Shown here: in pieces, positions 1-5,516 of the stretch
Layout: each line of letters starts with the position of its first letter
Position numbering within the stretch: the stretch's first letter is position 1
Assembly: GCA_944393455.1 (NCBI GenBank)
Contig: CALYAH010000012.1
Span: 1 to 10,791 of the forward strand
Source: an uncultured Clostridia bacterium
GTDB taxonomy: Bacteria; Bacillota; Clostridia; TANB77; CAG-508
DNA: 10,791 nt
Direction of reading: 5' to 3'
The notes under the pieces: model-generated
What the model was told of the DNA's origin: nothing
Seen by the model: only the letters and a program-made list of their open reading frames with translations
The model's database searches: none
Made by a program: the position numbers and the translations under genes

Positions 1-266
1 CACACCCATTTGAATATAAATTTAAAGATACAATTGAATTTATAAATGATTTAAGAAAAGAAAAAGAACTTGATGGTATAGAATGTTTCCATCCATCAGC
101 AAATCAAGAACAAAGAAATATTTTAGTGGATTACGCTAAAAATAATAATTTATATATAAGTGGTGGTAGCGATTATCATGGAAGTCCAAAGCCAGATATA
201 GAAATAGGTGTAGGTAGAGGAGATTTAAGCATTTCTAAAGAAATATTAAATTGGTTATATGAGTAA
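1..266 (+). CDS. PHP-domain metal-dependent phosphoesterase, C-terminal part (5' end outside window)
   Basis: Open from the left edge in the frame starting at base 3, ending in TAA at 264-266; about 87 residues are visible. The protein starts HPFEYKF, then has IECFHP and a GGSDYHG motif followed by KPDIEIGVG. The HP, FHP and SDYHG motifs are the metal-binding His/Asp positions of the C-terminal half of the PHP (polymerase and histidinol phosphatase) fold, of the stand-alone TrpH/YciV-like type (COG0613). Such proteins are cytosolic phosphoesterases that cleave nucleotide or other small phosphate esters; the exact substrate cannot be read from this fragment. The end (KEILNWLYE) looks like a natural C terminus, so the gene is probably complete upstream. 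A matching N-terminal PHP piece sits alone near the other end of the window. Confidence 0.85.
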   Translation, partial: HPFEYKFKDTIEFINDLRKEKELDGIECFHPSANQEQRNILVDYAKNNNLYISGGSDYHGSPKPDIEIGVGRGDLSISKEILNWLYE

Positions 267-272
267 ATATAA

Positions 273-383
273 ATGAAAAACCACCAAAAATCTTATGTAG
301 AATGGAGAAAAATTATGATTAATAAAGATTTTGCAAGATTAATAGAGAAAGCAAAAATACTTCAAGAGTTGGGAGATGATTAA
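273..383 (+). other. Tiny ORF of uncertain status, possible gene remnant
   Basis: A 36-codon reading frame starts at ATG 273 and ends with TAA 381-383. A second in-frame ATG at 315 has a GGAG site at 304-307 with good spacing and would give a 22-residue, Lys/Glu-rich, probably helical peptide starting MINKDFARLIEKAK. I do not recognise a family. It lies 5 bases before the broken HD-domain gene, and the GGGAG that could serve that gene (371-375) is inside it, so it could be translationally coupled to it, be a leader peptide, or be the tail of a gene whose front has been lost. Random ORFs this short are common in AT-rich DNA, so expression is doubtful. Confidence 0.25.
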
Positions 384-388
384 ATAAA

Positions 389-901
389 ATGAATATTATA
401 GAAATTTATAAAAAATATCACTTGCCAGAAAATTTACAAATGCATATGTTAAGAGTAGCAGCATGTAGCAATTTAATAATAGATAATTGGGAAGGTACGC
501 AAATAGATTCAAAGGCTATTATTAGAGTGTGTTTATTACATGATATGGGAAATATGGTAAAGATATCAGAAGATGAATCGAATGATGTAGAGTTTTTAAA
601 GTTAAGAAAAAAATACTTTGATAAGTATGGAACTAATGACCATGAAATTAATTTAGAAATCGGAAAACAAGAATGATTAACTGCAAAGGAATTAATTATA
701 TTAGACGGAAAAAGGTCAAAAAAGAATGAAGACACATTAAAGTCAAATTCCTATGAAAGAAAAATTTGTGCTTATTGTGACCAAAGAGTTGCACCAGATG
801 GAGTAGTAAGTATAAAGGAAAGATTAGAAGATGCAAAAATAAGATATAAAAATAAGCCATTATCAGTATGGTCAAACGAAGAAAAAGCATATGACATTTA
901 A
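389..901 (+). pseudogene. HD-domain phosphohydrolase interrupted by an in-frame TGA
   Basis: The first 95 codons encode an HD-domain protein: MHMLRVAA supplies a conserved His (residue 19), LLHDMGN the His51-Asp52 doublet that names the family, and NDHE (83-86) a further typical motif. The frame stops at TGA 674-676, but the same frame then stays open for 74 codons and clearly continues the family: LTAKELIILDGK, ICAYCDQRVAPDGVVS and ERLEDAKIRYKNK, up to TAA at 899-901. No frameshift is needed; one base change would restore a protein of about 170 residues. In relatives, as I recall them, the stop position is a Gly before LT/VS, so GGA to TGA is the simplest explanation. Intact homologues are predicted cytosolic metal-dependent phosphohydrolases, often of nucleotides. 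A Shine-Dalgarno-like GGGAG lies at 371-375, rather far (13 bases) from ATG 389. Family assignment is firm; loss of function is likely, with recoding the alternative. Confidence 0.8.
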
Positions 902-1006
902 AGATTAAATAAAACTAATCTATAGTAAGGGAATTTATAGATGGAAGAAATTAGGCATGGATTAGAAATTTCAAATAATATATTTATTGCAATTATTAAG
1001 CAATAA
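902..1006 (+). pseudogene. Possible eroded C-terminal tail of the HD-domain gene
   Basis: Beyond TAA 899-901 the same frame holds three more stops (923, 926, 938) and then ATG 941 followed by MEEIRHGLEISNNIF, ending at TAA 1004-1006. The stretch resembles the short helix (..lkkIEkqIF..) that I remember closing this HD-protein family, and it is in register with the upstream gene. It may therefore be the original 3' end, separated from the body by a small degraded or inserted piece of about 40 bases. The match is short and comes from memory, so this is tentative. Confidence 0.3.
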
Positions 1007-1089
1007 GTACATTTAGTAACAGCATTTGTAATTAAATTTTTAAAAGAGCATATATATAAAATCAATACTGGTAAGAATAGGAGGTTAAA

Positions 1090-1653
1090 ATGGAATTAAA
1101 AGAAACAATAAAAAATAGAAGAAGTATTAGAAAATATAAAAGTATGGATGTACCAGATGAACTAATAGAAGATCTAATAGATTGTGCAAGATTAGCGCCA
1201 TCAGCTAAAAATAGGCAACCTTGGAAATTTTTAATAGTAAAAAATGATATAAAAAATCAGATTGCAGATATTATGATAGAGAAAGAAGAAACTTCAAAAA
1301 TTAATTTAGAAAGAAAAATATATAATACTAATAGTAGTGTTATAGTAACAGCAAAAATAATAAAAGAAGCTCCTATTTTAATATTAGTATTGAAAGAATA
1401 TGAGGAAAATTGGATTACGGGAGATTTACTTTCAATAGGTGGAGCAATAGAACATATTTGTTTAAGAGCAACAGATTTAGGCTTGGGATCTCTTTGGATA
1501 AGAGATATTGTTTATACACAAAAAGAAATAGCTAAATTAGTTGGTTATGAAGATATGGAATTGATTTCAGCAATTTCTATTGGATATCCTGATGAAAATC
1601 CAAAACAACGACCTAGAAAAGAATTGAACCAAATATTGGGATGGAAAAAATAA
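1090..1653 (+). CDS. Nitroreductase-family FMN-dependent oxidoreductase
   Basis: A 187-residue protein of usual nitroreductase length. The N-terminal RRSIRKY (10-16) is the flavin-phosphate-binding signature; APSAKNRQPW (36-45) is the classic second FMN-contact motif; GGAIEHICLRATDLGLGSLWIRD (from 117) is the C-terminal FMN/dimer segment with Gly131, Gly133 and Trp136. Members are cytosolic homodimers that use NAD(P)H to reduce nitro compounds, quinones, flavins or other electron acceptors; substrate and physiological role cannot be inferred. There is no signal peptide or ferredoxin extension. A strong AGGAGG at 1079-1084 sets the ATG at 1090. The preceding 80 bases hold only a poor promoter match (TTGTAA near 1026, CATATA near 1049). 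It appears to lead the dense gene run that follows: the next ORF starts about 25 bases downstream. Confidence 0.9.
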   Translation: MELKETIKNRRSIRKYKSMDVPDELIEDLIDCARLAPSAKNRQPWKFLIVKNDIKNQIADIMIEKEETSKINLERKIYNTNSSVIVTAKIIKEAPILILVLKEYEENWITGDLLSIGGAIEHICLRATDLGLGSLWIRDIVYTQKEIAKLVGYEDMELISAISIGYPDENPKQRPRKELNQILGWKK

Positions 1654-1678
1654 TTTGATTAGAAAGGAAAAAACAGCA

Positions 1679-2203
1679 ATGGAAGAGATGATAGATATAT
1701 TAGATAAAAACGGAACAAAAACAGGAGAGATAGCAACTAGAAAAAAAGTACATGCTAAAGGACTATGGCATAAGATTATTGTTATAGCAGTTATAGATGA
1801 AAAAGGAAAAGTATTAATGCAACAAAGAGCAAATAATGTGGAAACTAATCCAGGAAAATGGGATGTATCAGCAGCAGGACATATATCAGCAGGACAAACT
1901 TCAATAGAAGCTGCTAAAAGAGAATTATTTGAAGAAGTTGGTATTGATATAAAAGAAAATGAGCTAAAATATATATTTACATATAAATGTATGAAAAATC
2001 TAGGAGATTTTATTGACAATCAATTCTTTGATTTTTATATTGTAAAAAAAGATAATATAGACATTAAAAATATAAAAATGCAAGAAAGTGAAGTACAGCA
2101 AGTAAAATTGTGTAACCTTAAAGAAATAAAAGAAATGATATCCAACCAAGAAGTAGTAAAAAGAGATAAGGTTTATAAAGAATTGTTTCAATATTTAAAA
2201 TAA
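1679..2203 (+). CDS. Nudix hydrolase of the isopentenyl-diphosphate-isomerase-like (YfcD-type) group
   Basis: A 174-residue protein. The start MEEMIDILDKNG is typical of the COG1443/YfcD-like branch, which shares its fold with type I IPP isomerase; HAKGLWHK (25-32) and NPGKWDVSAAGH (57-68) also fit that branch. The Nudix box runs Gly67 to Ile89, with Arg81-Glu82, Glu85-Glu86 and Gly88 all in place, so metal binding by the REXXEE core is expected. The first Glu of the motif (GX5E) is Gln73 here. Likely activity is hydrolysis of a nucleoside-diphosphate-linked compound; this group is mostly uncharacterised, and true isomerase activity is not supported. ATG 1679 is preferred over TTG 1655 because AAAGGA at 1663-1668 is well spaced from it and the family begins at this point. 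The gene follows the nitroreductase closely and is probably co-transcribed. Confidence 0.88.
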   Translation: MEEMIDILDKNGTKTGEIATRKKVHAKGLWHKIIVIAVIDEKGKVLMQQRANNVETNPGKWDVSAAGHISAGQTSIEAAKRELFEEVGIDIKENELKYIFTYKCMKNLGDFIDNQFFDFYIVKKDNIDIKNIKMQESEVQQVKLCNLKEIKEMISNQEVVKRDKVYKELFQYLK

Positions 2204-2206
2204 AAT

Positions 2207-2221
2207 TATCACATTGTGATA
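2207..2221 (+). promoter_or_regulatory. Perfect 15-base palindrome, operator-like
   Basis: TATCACA-T-TGTGATA is a perfect 7-1-7 dyad just after the Nudix stop codon and about 40 bases before the next ATG (2260). It contains TTGTGA (2214-2219), which lies 16 bases from a TATAGT at 2236-2241, so it could overlap the -35 of an internal promoter. However, that promoter would start transcription inside the ribosome binding site, which weakens the idea. It lacks the T-run and GC-rich stem of a terminator. A regulator-binding site is possible; chance is not excluded. Confidence 0.35.
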
Positions 2222-2259
2222 GATAAGAAAATTAATATAGTTTAGGGAGAAATAGAAGT

Positions 2260-2841
2260 ATGAAAATAGGGATAGATATAGATGGAGTAATATTAGACTA
2301 TGAAAGGGTATTGAAAACATATGGAGATTTATATGACTTTATAGAATTAAAAAAAGACGGAATTATTAATAGAAATGAACATTATTTAAGAAATAGATAT
2401 GACTGGACAGAAGAAGAGAGAATGAAATTTGTTAATGGATATTTTTTAGAGCTATCAAAGCAAACACCTTTAATTCCAGGAGCAAAAGATGTAATTAATA
2501 TGTTACAAAAAGAAGGAAATGAACTTATTGTAATATCTGCAAGAGGTGGAATGATAGAAGAGATGAAGGATGTTGCAATGGAAAGATTTAAAAAAGAAGG
2601 AATTTCTTTTAATACATATTATTGGAAACAAGATGATAAGTTAGGAGTTGCACAAAAAGAGCATATTGATTTTATGATAGATGACTCATATGATGTTTGT
2701 AAGAAATTATCGTCAAATGGAATTAAGACAATTTATTTTAGAGATAAAGAAATGAAAAAATTAGAGCAGAATGAATATTTAAAAGAAGTTAGCAATTGGG
2801 GAGAAATATATAGATATATAAAGGGAATGGAACAGTTATAG
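2260..2841 (+). CDS. HAD-superfamily 5'(3')-deoxyribonucleotidase-like phosphatase
   Basis: A 193-residue protein with a complete HAD core: motif I GIDIDGV (Asp6 nucleophile, Asp8 acid/base), motif II VISARGG (Ser93), a Lys region around 127-133 (DDKLGVAQK) and motif IV FMIDDSYDVC (Asp141, Asp142). The small helical cap between motif I and TPLIPGAKDVI, and the phrase IDDSYDVC, match the NT5C-type nucleotidase family (PF06941), which dephosphorylates nucleoside monophosphates, often deoxypyrimidines. It is cytosolic and Mg-dependent by family. AGGGAGA at 2244-2250 sets the start. Position between two Nudix genes and before a metallophosphoesterase fits a nucleotide-recycling role, but the substrate is inferred. 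One of the few genes here ending in TAG. Confidence 0.85.
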   Translation: MKIGIDIDGVILDYERVLKTYGDLYDFIELKKDGIINRNEHYLRNRYDWTEEERMKFVNGYFLELSKQTPLIPGAKDVINMLQKEGNELIVISARGGMIEEMKDVAMERFKKEGISFNTYYWKQDDKLGVAQKEHIDFMIDDSYDVCKKLSSNGIKTIYFRDKEMKKLEQNEYLKEVSNWGEIYRYIKGMEQL

Positions 2842-2878
2842 AGAAAAATAATTAAGAAGAAAGGAAAAGGTACAAATA

Positions 2879-3709
2879 ATGAGTAAATCTAAATTAATTG
2901 TATTTTCAGATATACACTATTTAGACAAAAGACCAGAAAAGTTGGGTCCTGGCTTAAAAAGAAAGTTAACTCAATATTCTATACAAATTGTAGATAAATT
3001 AATAAAAAAAATAAATGAAGATAAGCCAGATTTGAGTATATGTTTAGGAGATTTAATTGAAGACACATTAAATCACGAAAAAGACATTAAAAATTATACA
3101 TATATTTGGGATAAATTAAAAAACATACAAGTACCATTTTATTCAGTAATAGGAAATCATGACATGCGTTCTATGAATTCAAGAAAAGAAATTGAAAGAA
3201 TTATGAATTATGAAAATGCAACATTTTCATTTGATTTGAATGGTTATCATTTTATTATCTTGACAACTGATATTAAAGAAGACACAATTAAAGCTGATGG
3301 TGGAATATATAAAGCAAGATGCATGTCAGAAAAAGAAATTTCTTGGTTAAAAGAAGATTTACTAAAAAATAAATTGCCGTGTTTAATATTTACTCATTTT
3401 GGTTTAGCAGAAGATATACAAAAGGGAAACTACTGGTTTGAAAAAAATCCTGAAAATGCTTTAATGAAAAATAGAAAAGAAATAAAAAATATAATAAAAA
3501 GTGACAATAATGTAATAGCTATATTTAGTGGACACCAACACTGGACCAAGCAATTAAAAGAAGATGGGAAAAATTATTATGTAGTAGGTTCGTTAACAGA
3601 CAATGTTGATATGAAAGGAATACCGGATGGTATATATTTGGAAATTGAATTAGAAAATAAGAATGTGAAATTAATAGAAAAGCATATTAAAGTTAAGGTA
3701 GATAATTAA
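2879..3709 (+). CDS. Calcineurin-like metallophosphoesterase
   Basis: A 276-residue protein with the full dimetal set of this superfamily: DIH (Asp11, His13), GDLIED (Asp58), GNHD (92-95, including Asn93 and His94), THFG (His173) and GHQH (His219, His221). It has no signal peptide or membrane segment, so it is predicted cytosolic. The layout is like the COG1409 class that includes cyclic-nucleotide phosphodiesterases, glycerophosphodiesterases and ADP-ribose/CDP-alcohol diphosphatases; which of these it is cannot be decided by eye. The start follows an AAAGGA site near 2859-2864 plus AAAGG further on. It lies 37 bases after the nucleotidase and 36 bases before the MutT-type Nudix gene, fitting the nucleotide-processing theme of this gene run. 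Confidence 0.88.
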   Translation: MSKSKLIVFSDIHYLDKRPEKLGPGLKRKLTQYSIQIVDKLIKKINEDKPDLSICLGDLIEDTLNHEKDIKNYTYIWDKLKNIQVPFYSVIGNHDMRSMNSRKEIERIMNYENATFSFDLNGYHFIILTTDIKEDTIKADGGIYKARCMSEKEISWLKEDLLKNKLPCLIFTHFGLAEDIQKGNYWFEKNPENALMKNRKEIKNIIKSDNNVIAIFSGHQHWTKQLKEDGKNYYVVGSLTDNVDMKGIPDGIYLEIELENKNVKLIEKHIKVKVDN

Positions 3710-3745
3710 AATGATTTAAAAAATATTAAATTGTAGGAGGATAAT

Positions 3746-4192
3746 ATGGTAATTATTGCAGGTTGTTTAATAGTAAGAGATAATAAAATATTAATGGTAA
3801 AAGAAGCTAAAAAGAAGTGTTATGGGCAATGGAGTTTTCCAGCGGGACATGTAGACGAAAATGAATTAATAACAGAAGCGGCAATTAGAGAAGTTTATGA
3901 AGAAACAGGATGTAAAGTAAAACTTACAGGTGTTTTACCAATAAGTACTGTTATTCAGGAAAATGAAGAAACAGCTATATTAGTAAAATTTACAGCTGAT
4001 ATTATAGATGAAAATATCAAATTTGATACAAAAGAAATATTAGATGTAAAATGGTTAGAATTAGCAGAAGTAAAAAATATGTCAGAAAAAGAACTAAGGG
4101 GCTGGGATACAAGTGTTCAACTTATAAAAGATTTTGAAGAAAATAAAATTTATTCTTTAGATATTTTCAATAATAAAAAATATGTCAGATAG
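3746..4192 (+). CDS. MutT-type Nudix hydrolase
   Basis: A 148-residue, single-domain Nudix protein of the usual MutT/ADP-ribose-pyrophosphatase size. The box is canonical: Gly34-HVDEN-Glu40, seven residues, then REVYEETGC (48-56) with Arg48, Glu49, Glu52, Glu53 and Gly55. WSFPAGH before the box is the common MutT lead-in. It should hydrolyse a nucleoside diphosphate linked to another group, such as a damaged (d)NTP or a nucleotide sugar; specificity is not visible. A strong AGGAGG (3735-3740) precedes the ATG. It is the second Nudix gene in this run, but the two differ strongly outside the box, so they are not a recent duplication. Ends in TAG, 18 bases before the next gene. Confidence 0.9.
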   Translation: MVIIAGCLIVRDNKILMVKEAKKKCYGQWSFPAGHVDENELITEAAIREVYEETGCKVKLTGVLPISTVIQENEETAILVKFTADIIDENIKFDTKEILDVKWLELAEVKNMSEKELRGWDTSVQLIKDFEENKIYSLDIFNNKKYVR

Positions 4193-4210
4193 GAAGGAGA
4201 GAAAATATAA

Positions 4211-4741
4211 ATGAAAATATTAATGGGAACAAAAAATCCAGGAAAAATACAAGGAGCAAAAGAAGCATTTGAAAAGTATTTTGAAAATATAGAAATAGAA
4301 GGAATAGCTGTGGATTCAGAAGTAGGAGACCAACCTATAAATAAAGAAATAATTATAGGAGCAAAAAATAGAATAAAAAATTTAAGAAAGTATGCAAAAG
4401 AAAACCAACTAGAAGCGGATTTTTATATTGCATGTGAAGCGGGTATTACAGATTTTTTAGAAGAATGGATTGATATAAATTGTGCAGTAATAGAAGATAA
4501 GGAAGGAACACAAAGTGTAGGAACAAGTCAAGGTTTCCCAATTCCTAATAAATATATAGAAGAAATAAAAGCAACAGAACTTGGAAAGGTGCTAGATAAA
4601 ATTTTTAATAGTAAAGGATTAGGAAAAGGTAAAGGTGGAATAAGCATATTAACAAAAGATGAAATTTCAAGAATTGATTTAACAAGAAATGCTTTTATAA
4701 TGGCTTTAACAAAATACATTAATGGAGATACATGGAAATAA
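4211..4741 (+). CDS. YjjX-type inosine/xanthosine triphosphatase (non-canonical purine NTPase)
   Basis: A 176-residue protein, matching family length. Recognisable motifs in order: GTKNPGKI (6-13, phosphate-binding loop), DQPI (40-43), GAKNR (50-54), CEAGI (75-79), GFPIP (108-112) and GKGKGGISILT (138-148) followed by R-NAFIMAL near the end. This is the DUF84/NTPase_I-T family (PF01931), whose E. coli member YjjX hydrolyses ITP and XTP to diphosphates, removing deaminated purines from the nucleotide pool; Mg/Mn-dependent and cytosolic. A GGAG-type site (AAGGAGAG, 4194-4201) sets the start. A second, evolutionarily distinct enzyme for the same job (RdgB type) is encoded at 8454. Only 31 bases separate it from the ABC ATPase gene. 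Confidence 0.88.
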   Translation: MKILMGTKNPGKIQGAKEAFEKYFENIEIEGIAVDSEVGDQPINKEIIIGAKNRIKNLRKYAKENQLEADFYIACEAGITDFLEEWIDINCAVIEDKEGTQSVGTSQGFPIPNKYIEEIKATELGKVLDKIFNSKGLGKGKGGISILTKDEISRIDLTRNAFIMALTKYINGDTWK

Positions 4742-4772
4742 ATTTTTATGAAAAAGTAATAGGGGGAAAATC

Positions 4773-5495
4773 ATGATAGAAATAAAAAATGTTTCAAAAT
4801 CTTATGTAAAAGGAAAAAAATCAGTAGATTCTTTAAATCTTGAAATAAAAAATGGAGAGATATTTGGATTTTTAGGACCAAATGGAGCTGGAAAAACAAC
4901 GACAATTAGAATGATAACAGGAATATTAAATATAGATGAAGGAGATATTTTAATAGATGGTAAAAGTATAAAAGAAGAGACGCTAGAAGCTAAAAAGAAC
5001 TTTGGATTTGTACCAGATAATCCAGATATGTTTTTAAAATTAAAAGGAATAGAATATTTAACTTTTATGGCAGATGTATATGATATTCCAGCAAATAAAA
5101 GAAAAGAAAAAATAGAAGAATTAACAAAAAAATTTGAAATATATGATGAGCTAAACAATCAAATTCAAAGCTATTCTCATGGTATGAGACAAAAAATAGT
5201 AATATGTGGAGCTTTACTTTCAGAACCAAAAAATTGGATATTAGATGAGCCAATGACAGGTTTAGATCCTAAATCTTCATTTGACCTAAAAGAAATGATG
5301 AGAAATCATGCACAATCAGGTAAAACAGTATTTTTTTCAACGCATGTATTAGAAGTAGCAGAAAAACTATGTGATAGAGTAGGAATAATCAACAAAGGAA
5401 AATTAGTATTTGTAGGAACATTTGACGAAATGAAAGAAAAATTTAAAGAAGAAGCATCCTTAGAAAAATTATTCTTGGAAATTACAGAAGAATAA
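4773..5495 (+). CDS. ABC transporter ATP-binding protein (ABC-2 exporter type)
   Basis: A 240-residue nucleotide-binding domain with all core parts: Walker A GPNGAGKTT (35-43), signature SYSHGMRQK (133-141; SHGMR replaces the textbook SGGQR, as is frequent in ABC-2 exporters), Walker B WILDEP (155-160) and H-loop His191. At the Q-loop position the sequence reads FVPDNPD, with Asp82 where Gln is standard; Glu or Asp there is common in this exporter class. It should form a homodimer on the cytoplasmic face of the permease encoded next. AGGGGGAAA before ATG 4773 is the ribosome binding site. No sequence feature names the cargo; related pairs export lipids, peptides or antibiotics. Confidence 0.92.
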   Translation: MIEIKNVSKSYVKGKKSVDSLNLEIKNGEIFGFLGPNGAGKTTTIRMITGILNIDEGDILIDGKSIKEETLEAKKNFGFVPDNPDMFLKLKGIEYLTFMADVYDIPANKRKEKIEELTKKFEIYDELNNQIQSYSHGMRQKIVICGALLSEPKNWILDEPMTGLDPKSSFDLKEMMRNHAQSGKTVFFSTHVLEVAEKLCDRVGIINKGKLVFVGTFDEMKEKFKEEASLEKLFLEITEE

Positions 5496-5504
5496 TTTAA
5501 GAAA

Positions 5505-5510
5505 GGGAGG
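5505..5510 (+). promoter_or_regulatory. Ribosome binding site deciding the permease start
   Basis: GGGAGG touches the first ATG (5511) directly, which is too close for initiation, but sits 6 bases from the second in-frame ATG at 5517. The latter is therefore the more likely start. Confidence 0.6.
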
Positions 5511-5516
5511 ATGAAA

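Noticed and set aside
418..735. Minus-strand ORFs opposite the genes, here and elsewhere in the window
   Set aside because: They are low-complexity, Phe/Ile/Leu/Ser-rich shadows of well-supported + strand genes, without their own ribosome sites or recognisable motifs.
389..901. Alternative genetic code in which TGA encodes Trp or Gly
   Set aside because: All other genes use TGG for Trp and GGA for Gly and contain no internal TGA; one isolated TGA in a region with further stops is better explained by mutation.
1655..1678. Upstream TTG start for the first Nudix gene
   Set aside because: It lacks a spaced ribosome binding site and overlaps the AAAGGA that serves ATG 1679; the family starts at the latter.
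2207..2221. Terminator after the first Nudix gene
   Set aside because: The dyad would leave a 1-3 base loop, is weak in GC and has no following T-run.
1090..4741. Known anti-phage system (for example CBASS, Thoeris or a dNTP-depleting defence gene)
   Set aside because: No cyclase, TIR, Sir2, effector nuclease or transmembrane effector is present; each enzyme fits an ordinary housekeeping family.
4773..5495. Defective ABC ATPase because the Q-loop Gln is Asp82
   Set aside because: Acidic residues at this position (VPE/VPD) are common in ABC-2 exporter ATPases, and all other core motifs are intact.
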